DNA from: JBNJEM01 sp051745935
Lineage (GTDB): Bacteria; Planctomycetota; Planctomycetia; Pirellulales; Pirellulaceae
Direction: 5' to 3'
Assembly: GCA_051745935.1 (NCBI GenBank)
Contig: JBNJEM010000036.1
Coordinates: 1-24,641, forward strand
DNA length: 24,641 nt
A program made the position numbers and the translations under genes. Shown here piece after piece: positions 1 to 8,100 of this stretch (positions within the stretch are counted from its first letter, which is position 1; every line of letters starts with the position of its first letter). The notes beneath the pieces were generated by a model. It ran no database searches. It was not told the DNA's origin and saw nothing but the letters and a program-made list of their open reading frames with translations.

Positions 1-1
1 G

Positions 2-265
2 GGCCGAACGGCGGAAATCGCCAGTCAGTACTTGGGAAAAGGGTCGCCCATTCTTGTCGAAGGACGGTTAAAGCTGGATACGTGGGAAACGGACGGACAA
101 AAACGTTCCAAGTTGCACGTGGTGGGCGAGCGCATGCAGATGCTCGGCGGTCGATCCTCGGGGGCGTCGGGGTCCAGCGGCAACACCCCCTCTCAAGAGG
201 ACAGGGGCGGCGCGGAGCCGAGCACGTCTCCGGTGGGCCCCCCAGATGATGAGATTCCATTCTAG
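2..265 (+). CDS. ssb: Single-stranded DNA-binding protein SSB, C-terminal part (5' end outside window)
   Basis: The reading frame is already open at base 2, so the start codon lies left of the window. The visible part ends the OB-fold with SSB-type sequence (GKGSPILVEGRLKLDTWETD, then a strand leading to VVGERMQMLGG). A flexible Gly/Ser/Pro-rich linker follows, then the acidic tip DDEIPF, the conserved C-terminal hexapeptide through which SSB recruits replication and repair proteins. SSB coats single-stranded DNA during replication, repair and recombination. Its neighbours rplI and dnaB fit the common ribosomal-protein/replication cluster, in which rpsF would be expected just upstream. The fold signature and tail make the assignment secure. 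Confidence 0.95.
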   Translation, partial: GRTAEIASQYLGKGSPILVEGRLKLDTWETDGQKRSKLHVVGERMQMLGGRSSGASGSSGNTPSQEDRGGAEPSTSPVGPPDDEIPF

Positions 266-741
266 CGGCGAGTGCTTTGTCGCGGCGAGACATGCTGGGT
301 GGCACGGGCTTGGCGAGTGTTCTTTCGCCTACGGTCAAGGGGGCGAGGGCGGAAGAGACGGACCTACCCAACCCGTTAAGCCGGGACAAAACACGAGCTG
401 GCCAAGGGGCACCACGGTATTCACCGACGCGGGCGCGAGGCCCGCCGGACGGTGGCGCGGGGGGTGGCGTGCGGAGCGCGCGACGGCGTGACCCGCCGAA
501 CCACTTGCCTTGGCTGAGTGAACGCGTTGGGGGGCGTGGGGTTGGATCGCACGGCGTGGCCCAGCCAGGTCGGACGTGCCGGGCTGGGCCCGCGGATCCA
601 GTGTGCCGGTTGGCGGTTTTTACAGCCCGTAGCAAAACGTGGCGTCCACTTCCAAAACGCCATGGATGGCGGACATCCGAATATGGTTCAGCGGTTTTGT
701 TATGGCTTCTTACTCTTTGCAAGCGATTAGGTGAAACGAAA
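266..741. other. Long gap between ssb and rplI with no convincing gene
   Basis: Open frames here have Arg/Gly/Pro-rich translations without family features. The frame that runs into rplI from 277 is only an upstream extension. Two short motifs of the dispersed repeat family occur: 619-634 (a CAGCCCGTAGCAAAAC variant) and about 694-712 (GGTTTTGTTATGGCTTCTT), the latter resembling the sequence near 19003. In many bacteria rpsR lies between ssb and rplI; I see no S18-like sequence here. The purine-rich TAGGTGA just before 742 serves as the rplI ribosome binding site. Confidence 0.5.
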
Positions 742-1281
742 ATGGTGAAGGCGAGATCAAAGAAGCGTGCCAAGGGCTTGCGATTCAAGCGGCTCCCGAA
801 GGGCCCCAATGGGGGCATCCAACTTTTGTTGGTCCAATCGGTCGATCACCTTGGACAACAAGGCGACGTGGTGGAAGTGCGGCCGGGATATGCCAACAAT
901 TATTTGATTCCCGAGGGGCTAGCCACTCTGGCAACACCACACCACAAACGAATGGTGGAAAAGCACCGCGCTCGCTTGTTGGAAATCGAGCAGAAACGCC
1001 TGTCCGGGTTGAAAGCGCTGGCTGGACAGATTGGACGACAAAGCGTCACCATTGAAGCCAATGCCAATGACGAGGGGCACCTCTATGGCAGCGTGGGCGC
1101 GACCGACATCGTAAACGCGCTGAAAGAAGCGGGCATTAACATAACCGCCGACCAGGTCCGGTTGGAAGGATTGTTAAAGGAACTTGGGCTGTACACGGTG
1201 AAGGTTCAGCTCCACCACGACATTACCGCGGATTTGAAGGTTTGGGTGGTGCCGATGACGGCGGACGAGGAGGCTCGCTAA
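742..1281 (+). CDS. rplI: Large-subunit ribosomal protein bL9
   Basis: bL9 binds 23S rRNA near the base of the L1 stalk and helps keep the reading frame during elongation. The encoded protein is 179 residues. A basic extension (MVKARSKKRAKGLRFKRLP) precedes the N-terminal domain (IQLLLVQSVDHLGQQGDVVEVRPGYANNYLIPEGLA), which carries the family signature of GQQGDVVEV followed by GYANNYLIP. A connecting helix and the C-terminal domain follow (about residues 95-179, with HLYGSVGATDIVNALKEAGI). I chose the ATG at 742 because a TAGGTGA motif sits 7 bases upstream and the protein then has normal length; the in-frame extension back to 277 is not conserved in character. The basic N-terminal extension recalls planctomycete L9 proteins. 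Probably cotranscribed with ssb and dnaB. Confidence 0.95.
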   Translation: MVKARSKKRAKGLRFKRLPKGPNGGIQLLLVQSVDHLGQQGDVVEVRPGYANNYLIPEGLATLATPHHKRMVEKHRARLLEIEQKRLSGLKALAGQIGRQSVTIEANANDEGHLYGSVGATDIVNALKEAGINITADQVRLEGLLKELGLYTVKVQLHHDITADLKVWVVPMTADEEAR

Positions 1282-1488
1282 GACGCCATGACAAAATCGC
1301 GTCGCGAGGAGTAGCCCGTCGCCCCTGGTGGTTAACGGTGGACCATCAACGGCAACCGTGGTAGCGCGTGCTCCATTGTGACGGCGGGGCGGAGGAATGC
1401 CCGTTCACGCCCGGCCGGATTCGCCCGGGGAGGAACGGTGTCGGCGTGGAATCGCGTGTTGGTGGTGTCTGCCATGGAGGAATCGGCA

Positions 1489-2940
1489 ATGTCTACGAAA
1501 CGGCGGTTGGACTCGTCTCATCGCGTTAAAGGAAGCCCATCAAGTTCCGAATCGACCATCCTGGAACGCCAACCCCCGCACGATCTGGAAGCGGAATTGG
1601 GCGTTCTGGGAAGTATACTCCTAAAGCCGGACGTCTGTGACGATATCTCGTCATTGCTGAGGAAGGAGGATTTCTTTGACGAAACCCACCAGGTGCTGTT
1701 TCAGCACATGCTGGACATGCATGGCAGTGGGAAACGAATCGATATCACGCTTCTGGTTGATCACCTGAAAAAGGCGGGAGATTTCGAAACGATTGGTGGA
1801 GCGGCGTTTCTGGCGCGGGTCAGCCAGGTGGTTCCCAACGCCGCGCACGCCAAGTATTACGCCACCATTGTTCGCGAGAAGTCGATTTACCGCGCGATCA
1901 TCGACGCCAGCACGGAGATCCTGGCCACCGGCTACGAGGAATCCCAAGAGGCGAAGGACTTTTTGAATTTCGCCGAGCAACGCATGTTCGCGGTGATGAA
2001 CGAGCGGGCGGTGAGCAACGTGGCCAGCATCAGCGATGTGTTGGTGGAGGCCATGGAGCGGATCGACCAGCGGATTCGTGGCACGTTGGCCTGCGACGCC
2101 GTGGAAACGGGGTTCTCCGATCTCGATACGATGACCGGAGGGTTGCACAATTCGGAACTGGTCATCCTGGCCGCGCGTCCCAGTATGGGAAAAACGGCGT
2201 TTGCCATGAATATCGCCGAGAACGTGGCGGTCGACCAGGCGGTCCCCACCCTGTTTGTCAGCCTGGAAATGTCCTCCATGGAATTGGCTGACCGCTTGCT
2301 GTGTTCGGTAGGACGCATCAACGGCCATCGCCTGCGAAATGGCACGCTGCCACAGGACGAACGGCGGCGGCTCGTGGCCGTGGCGGGAAAGTTGAGCCAG
2401 GCGAAATTGCACGTGGATGATTCGCCGAGCCGGACGGTCACCGAGATCGCCGCCGCCGCCCGGCGCATCAAAAGGCAGGAAGGGCGAATTGGCTTGATTG
2501 TCATCGATTATCTGCAGCTCATCGAACCCGACAATCCATCCGATCCGCGGCAAGAGCAAGTCGCCAGAATCGCTCGTCGCCTCAAAGGATTGGCCCGCGA
2601 ACTGGAAGCGCCGGTACTGTGCCTGGCCCAAGTAAACCGCCAAGCGGAAGATGCCCGGGAACATCGTCCCAAATTGAGTCATCTACGGGAGTCGGGGGCG
2701 ATCGAGCAAGATGCCGACGTGGTGATGTTCGTCCACCGGGAAGAGTATTACCGGCGGGGCGAGGAGCGGGAACAGTTTGCCGGGCAAGCGGAAGTGATCG
2801 TGGCCAAACAACGCAATGGGCCCATCGGAGACCTGGAGTTGGTATGGCGGAAAGACTTCACGCGGTTCGAGGACAAGGCCCCAGAGCGTCTGGAGGAATT
2901 CGACGAGTATTCCGAAACCGCCTCATATCCGGAATTCTAG
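1489..2940 (+). CDS. dnaB: Replicative DNA helicase DnaB
   Basis: This hexameric helicase unwinds DNA at the replication fork and contacts primase. The protein is 483 residues from the ATG at 1489, which has GGAGGA about 7 bases upstream; the earlier in-frame ATG at 1474 overlaps that site and is less likely. The N-terminal helical domain starts at PPHDLEAELGVLGSILL. The RecA-like domain carries Walker A ARPSMGKT (Lys235), then LFVSLEMSS, Walker B region IGLIVIDYLQLI, the motif QVARIARRLKGLARELEAPV and LCLAQVNRQAE. The end of the motor domain reads LRESGAIEQDADVVMFVHR, with the usual glutamate-arginine region, and there is no intein. Length and motifs are normal. It follows rplI after a 207-base gap and appears to be the last gene of the ssb-rplI-dnaB group. 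Confidence 0.97.
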   Translation: MSTKRRLDSSHRVKGSPSSSESTILERQPPHDLEAELGVLGSILLKPDVCDDISSLLRKEDFFDETHQVLFQHMLDMHGSGKRIDITLLVDHLKKAGDFETIGGAAFLARVSQVVPNAAHAKYYATIVREKSIYRAIIDASTEILATGYEESQEAKDFLNFAEQRMFAVMNERAVSNVASISDVLVEAMERIDQRIRGTLACDAVETGFSDLDTMTGGLHNSELVILAARPSMGKTAFAMNIAENVAVDQAVPTLFVSLEMSSMELADRLLCSVGRINGHRLRNGTLPQDERRRLVAVAGKLSQAKLHVDDSPSRTVTEIAAAARRIKRQEGRIGLIVIDYLQLIEPDNPSDPRQEQVARIARRLKGLARELEAPVLCLAQVNRQAEDAREHRPKLSHLRESGAIEQDADVVMFVHREEYYRRGEEREQFAGQAEVIVAKQRNGPIGDLELVWRKDFTRFEDKAPERLEEFDEYSETASYPEF

Positions 2941-3066
2941 TCCCCCTGGCGCGGCGAACAACCGGAGGCGGCCAGCCCGTAAGGGGCGCGTGGTCACCGT
3001 TCGCGTAAACATACCTTTGAAAACCAGTATCGAAGAAACAATCTCGTTGCCGATGGTATCGGGCTT

Positions 3067-3168
3067 CTAGTTCTCGATCGTGCCGTCCGTGAGTTTGCGG
3101 AAGAACTCGGCGGGAGCTTCGTGGTTGAAGCGAGCAGTGACCGCTTGGTGCAGGGTGATCCATCCCAT
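3067..3168 (-). other. 33-residue open frame, possible C-terminal remnant of a lost gene
   Basis: In the gap between dnaB and the toxin-antitoxin operon a short minus-strand frame reads MGWITLHQAVTARFNHEAP and ends AEFFRKLTDGTIEN before a TAG. It looks more like natural protein than the rest of the gap, but an in-frame stop lies just upstream of the ATG and no domain is recognisable. It may be the end of a decayed gene or a chance frame. I assign no function. Confidence 0.15.
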
Positions 3169-3192
3169 CGACGATCAGCGTTCGACGTCCAT

Positions 3193-4119
3193 TCAGGCTG
3201 ACAGAACCGCCGTGTTTTCCCGTACGATGCTTTCGTATTGTTCCTTCATGTCGCTTGGAAGGAAAGACGCGGAGATGAGTCGCGACGCCGGTTCGAGAGC
3301 ATCGATTTGCCCGGAAATCACTCTTTTCGCGGCCCTCTCGGGAATCCCACAGTATTTGGCGAAATCAAGCCACTTGCGTCTTGTGAAATTCTTGTCTCGC
3401 CCTCCGACAGGCATGGCAAGAGTATCGTCAGGAATGACGAGCTTGGTACAGACGAGATCGTAGGCCGGTGATAGGCGACATATGCCTTCCGACGTTGTAA
3501 AAAGCGAAAAATTTTTCAGGTGCATGTCCCCATTCTGCACCCACCAAGAAAATAGGATCAAGCGATAGAGCTTCTGGATTTCAATCAAGGGTTCGGTAGC
3601 GAACTTGCCAACTATTCTTACGCACAGTTCCGCCGAGCCATCGTACTTGTCTCTGAGTCGCTTCCGTGCCAACTGACAGAAGTCTTCGACTTGCAGCTTT
3701 GACCCGTCCTCCAGTCGATCAAAGCGTTTGATGATGTAGGCTGTCGCCCCATCTTTGAGTTGTACGAGGCCGAACGGTGGCACCTCGATTCCAACCAAAC
3801 GTGCCAACAACATGGTAAGCTGTTCGTTTTGCGGCACTGACGAGAACCTTGAGGTTTCAGGTTTGAGGATATAGCGACCACCTGTCGCTGCAACCTCAAG
3901 AGCACTCTTGTCAGATGACAGTGTCAATGAAACTTTTTCCTGCGCACCCGAGATCGACATCTTTCCGGCCATCTTGCTGGCGGCAAGGCTATAGAGCTTT
4001 GACAGTTCTACATCGAGCACGGGAAGAGTCTTTGTTCCGAAGAGGGCTTCGAGGCACTCAGGGTGGTACCTCTCCTCGCCGGAGACCTCCTCAAGGCAGA
4101 TGAAGCAAGGCGTCGTCAC
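3193..4119 (-). CDS. hipT: HipT-like serine/threonine kinase toxin (HipA family, split type)
   Basis: This is a 308-residue HipA-family kinase without the N-terminal subdomain 1 of classical HipA, as in HipT of the tripartite HipBST systems. Residues 5-22 hold a Cys/His cluster (C-x2-C, then YHPEC) common at the start of this group. The glycine-rich loop is KMSISGAQEKVSL, with serines at 55 and 57 in an S-I-S arrangement like the autophosphorylated pair I recall for E. coli HipT. The ATP region continues with GGRYILKPE, the catalytic loop is QNGDMHLKNFSL (Asp198), and the metal-binding aspartate lies in SPAYDLVCT. HipT is reported to phosphorylate tryptophanyl-tRNA synthetase; the target here is unknown. 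The ATG overlaps the stop of the upstream small gene by 4 bases (ATGA), implying translational coupling. Its G+C looks lower than in the flanking genes, suggesting acquisition by transfer. Confidence 0.9.
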   Translation of the reverse strand: MTTPCFICLEEVSGEERYHPECLEALFGTKTLPVLDVELSKLYSLAASKMAGKMSISGAQEKVSLTLSSDKSALEVAATGGRYILKPETSRFSSVPQNEQLTMLLARLVGIEVPPFGLVQLKDGATAYIIKRFDRLEDGSKLQVEDFCQLARKRLRDKYDGSAELCVRIVGKFATEPLIEIQKLYRLILFSWWVQNGDMHLKNFSLFTTSEGICRLSPAYDLVCTKLVIPDDTLAMPVGGRDKNFTRRKWLDFAKYCGIPERAAKRVISGQIDALEPASRLISASFLPSDMKEQYESIVRENTAVLSA

Positions 4120-4454
4120 TGGATCGTCTCAGGTTCGAGTGGCTCGATTTCAACTGCTCCAACGCAGTCGCCACAAGTTGCAAGGAGCAAACCGAAGGGG
4201 TCGTCCTTCGAGATTTTGAGTTTCTTGGAGGACACCTCCAACAGCCATCCTTCTGGAAGAAGATTCTCGAAGAACGGATGCACACCAAGGCTCTCGTATG
4301 GCTCGGAACGAAGAGGCAGGGTAAGTGAAACTGGAACGGCGTCCTTGCGGGCCAACCATTCTGGCAGGTACCTGAAACGGATCTTGTCGTCGATCTCTTC
4401 GAGGACGCCTACCGGCTGCCCAGAAAGTAGAACTCGTCCGCTTCTGTTCTTCAT
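4116..4454 (-). CDS. hipS: HipS-like small protein (HipA N-terminal subdomain 1 as a separate protein; likely antitoxin)
   Basis: The 112-residue product corresponds to the N-terminal subdomain of HipA (Couple_hipA type): VLLSGQPVGVLEE, IRFRYLPEWL, VSLTLPLRSEPYESLGVHPFFENLLPEGWLLE, then LKISKDDPFGLLLATCGDCVGAVEI. In classical HipA this segment is fused to the kinase; here it is a separate gene, the hallmark of HipBST. In the E. coli system HipS, not HipB, neutralises the kinase, and a Trp of HipS reaches the kinase active site; Trp70 in LPEGWLLE is the matching candidate. The gene starts in a TGATG overlap with hipB and ends in ATGA with hipT, so the three proteins are probably made from one mRNA by coupled translation. 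The antitoxin role is inferred from family knowledge. Confidence 0.85.
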   Translation of the reverse strand: MKNRSGRVLLSGQPVGVLEEIDDKIRFRYLPEWLARKDAVPVSLTLPLRSEPYESLGVHPFFENLLPEGWLLEVSSKKLKISKDDPFGLLLATCGDCVGAVEIEPLEPETIQ

Positions 4455-4690
4455 CAGTCACTCTCATCTCTTGGAGCTTCAACGTCCCCTAACATCCGTC
4501 CAAACACTCGAAGAACCCGGTTGACGGCGTCCATTCGTAACGTGGGTTTCCCCCGCTCCAGTTCCGATATGAACCGAGTCCCCACCCCGGACAACTCTCC
4601 TAGCTCTTGCTGAGTGAGATTACTGGCTTGGCGTCGTTTTCGGACGAAGCCCCCGATTGAATGGGGGCTCTCTTTGATGGTGTCCTTCAT
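4454..4690 (-). CDS. hipB: HipB-like XRE-family helix-turn-helix repressor
   Basis: A 78-residue DNA-binding protein from the ATG at 4690 (MKDTIKESPHSIGGFVRKRR). The helix-turn-helix is QASNLTQQELGELSGVGTRFISELERGKPTLRMDAVNRVLRVFG, about residues 20-62, a standard XRE fold with the QQELGELSGV / FISELERGK pair. It is the first gene of the hipBST operon and overlaps hipS by one base (TGATG). A longer in-frame start at 4729 would run through one of the palindromic operators in the leader and is less likely. HipB dimers normally bind inverted repeats at their own promoter; the seven palindromes upstream are the obvious targets. The acidic tail (GDVEAPRDESD) is short, so no separate antitoxin domain is evident. 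Confidence 0.9.
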   Translation of the reverse strand: MKDTIKESPHSIGGFVRKRRQASNLTQQELGELSGVGTRFISELERGKPTLRMDAVNRVLRVFGRMLGDVEAPRDESD

Positions 4691-4701
4691 AAAACGAACC
4701 G

Positions 4702-4822
4702 TTCCCGATCGGGAATAAACTGACTGCAATCTCCCGAACGGGAAAATTCCCGATCGGGAACGACTCGTAATGATACGCTGTTAATCGCATGGTGTCAAGA
4801 GCAGAATTGTCCCGATCGGGAA
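4702..4822. promoter_or_regulatory. Promoter-proximal operator cluster: four 14-bp palindromes
   Basis: Four copies of the palindrome TTCCCGATCGGGAA or close variants lie at 4702-4715 (perfect), 4731-4744 (CTCCCGAACGGGAA), 4747-4760 (perfect) and 4809-4822 (GTCCCGATCGGGAA). Three lie between the predicted transcription start and the hipB ATG, and the fourth sits just upstream of the -35 box, so bound repressor would bracket the promoter. The copy at 4702-4715 is also close to the hipB ribosome binding region, since its GGGAA lies about 12 bases before the ATG. Perfect dyad symmetry and position make HipB the likely ligand. This is inference; no binding data exist. Confidence 0.85.
4770..4798 (-). 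promoter_or_regulatory. Predicted sigma-70-type promoter of hipBST
   Basis: On the minus strand, TTGACA (complement of 4793-4798) is followed after exactly 17 bases by TATCAT (complement of 4770-4775). The -35 box is a perfect consensus match and the -10 matches 5 of 6. Transcription should start near 4763, leaving a leader of about 70 bases that contains three operator palindromes. Confidence 0.75.
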
Positions 4823-4870
4823 CGGATCATTCAGACCGGTGAGAGAGATGGACGGGATCGGTGAATAAGG

Positions 4871-4900
4871 TATATAGACTACAGTCACCAATGACTCCAA
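4871..4900 (-). promoter_or_regulatory. Possible second, weaker upstream promoter toward hipBST
   Basis: On the minus strand, TTGGAG (complement of 4895-4900) is followed after 18 bases by TATATA (complement of 4871-4876). It lies between the two operator clusters, with a palindrome about 30 bases upstream at 4930-4943. It would explain why operators extend so far from hipB, but the -35 match is only fair and chance is possible. Confidence 0.3.
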
Positions 4901-4929
4901 ACCCACTTTTCAACTCGACGAACGGGGCA

Positions 4930-5066
4930 TTCCCGATCGGGAATACGGTGTACTTGCCCCCAATGCTGTGCTTGTGGTATATGTACCTCAAACACAGCGG
5001 TGGCGCACTCTCTTCGTTTTCCCGAACGGGAAAATCCCTGCTTCTCTTATTCCTCCCGATCGGGAA
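4930..5066. promoter_or_regulatory. Distal operator cluster: three more 14-bp palindromes
   Basis: The same palindrome recurs at 4930-4943 (TTCCCGATCGGGAA, perfect), 5019-5032 (TTCCCGAACGGGAA) and 5053-5066 (CTCCCGATCGGGAA), 120-300 bases upstream of the main promoter and just past the 3' end of the histidine kinase gene. No real gene is apparent between 4823 and 5110, so the distal copies most plausibly serve the hip operon by looping or cooperative binding, or a promoter I cannot define. Two small overlapping frames here are interrupted by the palindromes and show no family features. Confidence 0.7.
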
Positions 5067-5110
5067 TGCCCCGGAGTTGTCCGAAAGGGCTAGCGCGGTG
5101 GCCCGACCGG

Positions 5111-8100
5111 TCAATCCCCCAACAGGGACTCAATCGTCTCCAGTAGTTCCTTGGCGCGAATCGGTTTAGCCACGTAGCTGTCCATGCCCGCGTCCAGGCA
5201 TCGCTCGCGGTCCCCCTTCATGGCGTGCGCGGTCATGGCGATGATGGGCGTGTGTGTATTGGTTTGTTTTTCCCGCGAGCGGATCGCGGCCGTCGCTTCG
5301 AAACCGTCCATTTCGGGCATCTGCACATCCATGAGCACGAGGTCGAAGGGTTCCGACTCCCATGCGTCGATTGCTTCCCGGCCATCATTCACGACCACCA
5401 CGCCATGGCCGTGCTTTTCCAGCAATCCCACCGCTAGTTTTTGGTTGACCAAGCTATCCTCGACGAGCAGGATGCGCAGGGGGCGCGATGGCGTGGGCGG
5501 CTCGGCCGCGACCTCTTTGCTACTCTCCTCCTCTTCAGTCCCGCCGAAAGCGGCCGCAATCGCGTCAAACAGTTCGGACTGCTTGACCGGTTTCATGAGA
5601 TAGGCGGAAACTCCTAGTTCCTCGCATCTGGAGATGTCGCCCTGGCGATCTCCGGAAGTCAGCATCATGATAATGGTATGGTTGAGCTGGTCATCCGCTT
5701 TGATTTGTTCGGCCAGGGTGAACCCATCCATTTCCGGCATGTTCACATCAGTTAGGATCAAACGGACGGGCGTTCCGGAACTTCGAGCTTCTCTCAACAT
5801 CCGGATTGCCTCCTGGCCGCTCGAGGCCGTGGCGGTCTCCATGCCCCAGTTCCGCAGCATGTTTTCCAGGATGTGCCGATTCGTGGCATTATCGTCGACA
5901 ATGAGAGCCGGTGTGCCGCGAATTCTGGTTGGCGTGGGAGGAGCGGCTTTGGGGGCTGGGGGCGCGGGACCGAAACGAGCGGTGAAGTTAAAGGTCGTTC
6001 CCTGGTCCAGCTGGCTTTCAGCCCAGATTTCCCCGCCCATGAGTTGAACCAACTTAGAGGAAATAGAGAGTCCCAGTCCGGTACCACCATGCCGGCGTGT
6101 CACCGACGTATCGACCTGTTCGAACGCGTCGAAAATCGCGGTCAGCTTTTCTTCCGGGATGCCGATCCCAGTATCACTCACGGCGAACTGCAACACCACC
6201 TCCTCATCCGTCCGAGAACGCAGTTCGACATTCAGCACAACCTCTCCTCTTTCCGTGAACTTAATGGCATTGCCCACCAGGTTCACCACAATCTGCCGCA
6301 AACGACCGGCGTCGCCCATGAGACGATCGGGCACCTCGCGAGCGATTTCACATGCCAGTTCCAAATTCTTGGCGTGGGCCCTTAAGGCCAAGGACTTCAC
6401 GGTGTCCCCAAGTGTTTCCCGCACGTCGAATTCCCTGTACTCGAGCTCCAGTTTGCCGGCCTCGATCTTCGAGAAATCGAGCATGTCATTGATGAGAGCC
6501 AGCAGTGCATCACCGGACTCTTGCACCATTTTCAGGTAATTCCGCTGAGGCGGGGACAGTTCGGTATCGAGCACCAGTTCGGTCATGCCGATGATCGCGT
6601 TCATGGGCGTGCGGATTTCATGGCTCATGTTGGCCAGAAAGTCGCTCTTGGCGCGGCTGGCGGTTTCGGCCGCCTCCTTCGCTTGCTGCAATTCCTCCGC
6701 CGCTCGCTTTTGCTCGGTGATGTCCCGCGAGATGCCAAAGGTCCCGGCAATCCGGCCATGTTCGTCGTAGAGCGGCAGCTTGGTGGTGCTCACCCAGGTC
6801 ACGTGCCCATCGGGCCAGGTTTCCTTTTCTTCCTTGTCGACCAGTGGTTGACCGGACCGTACGATCTGTTGTTCGTCGTCCATCGCTTGCCGGACATGCT
6901 CTCCCACGAAAAAGTCGGCATCGGTCTTCCCGATGGCTTCCGAGGCATCGTTGAGTCCAAAATTACGAGCCAGCGCTTTGTTGATTCTAATGAAGCGGCT
7001 TTCTTTGTCCTTGAAATAGATATTGTGAGGAAGATTATCCATCAAGGCGTGAAGCAGGTACCGTTCGTGTTCCAGCGCCGCCTCCGCCTTTTTTCGATCG
7101 GTCACGTCCCAAAAGATCACCTGCACACCCACGATTCCGGCATTGGAATCCCGCACGGCGGACTTCATGACCTGGACGTAACGGGCTTCCCCGTCGCTGA
7201 TGTTTTCTTCGATGGTAACCAGCAGTTTGCCCGTCCGCATCACTTGCAGATCGTCTTGGCGGTACTTGCGGGCCAGCGTTGGAGGAAAGAACTCGAAATC
7301 GGTTTTCCCGATGACTTCGTCCATTTGCTTTCCGAGCAGCTCACAAAAGGACTGATTGGCGAAGGTGAACCGCCCTTCGAGATCCTTGCGCACCACGTGC
7401 ACGGGCAGATTCTCCACCAGGGACGAATAGAGTGCTTGGGAATCTCGAATTTCCCGCTCGGCTCGCTTCCGCTCGTCGATTTCCCGCTTCAACTCCTCGT
7501 TGGCGGCGGCTAGTTGCGAGGTTCGTCGTTCCACGCGATGTTCCAGTTCTTCGTGAGCCTCGCGCAAAGCCTCCTTGGATCGCCTCCGCTGAATCAATCG
7601 CCACATGCCCTGCATCAGCAATGTCAATTGGCGGACGTCGGTGTCGTTATACGGGGTATCCTTGTTGCCCACGCCGGCAACCGCCACGATCTGTTCTCCA
7701 TCAAACACGGGAATACTCATGTGCCGAACCACCTCGACATGCCCGTCCGGATAGCCCTTCTTGCGAGACCTGGCCGCCGCATAGTCGTTCGTCACAACGG
7801 CTCGACGTTGTCTTACCGCTTCCCCCCAAAGCCCCGTCTCCTCGACACGATAGACAAGCGGCTTGTCGGAAACGGCGCACTGTTCCATGGCCCTCTTGGA
7901 CCAGGAATTCATGGTCAACACCGTTTCCTCTTCATTCATGAACGCGAGATATCCGATTTTGCTTTCCGTAAGCCGGACCGCTTCCTCCAAAGCAAAATCA
8001 GAGATTTCCTTGATCGACGCATCGGTCATTTCGCCAAGCTTCAGCAGGGCTTCCAGGCGAGATTGTTCGAGACGCAGCGTTGCCTCGGCTCGATTGCGAT

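Noticed and set aside
277..741. N-terminal extension of rplI to a start at 277
   Set aside because: The added 155 residues are Arg/Gly/Pro-rich and unlike bL9, while the ATG at 742 has a good ribosome binding site and gives normal length.
1651..2682. 343-codon minus-strand frame opposite dnaB
   Set aside because: It is antisense to a fully conserved dnaB.
4702..5066. CRISPR-like or iteron-like repeat array
   Set aside because: Units are only 14 bp, perfectly palindromic and irregularly spaced around a promoter next to an XRE repressor gene; operators explain them better. No Cas or Rep genes are present.
4827..5169. Small ORFs on both strands between hipB and the kinase (95 and 102 codons)
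   Set aside because: Their translations are shaped by the operator palindromes (repeated FPIG-type peptides) and show no family features or ribosome binding site.
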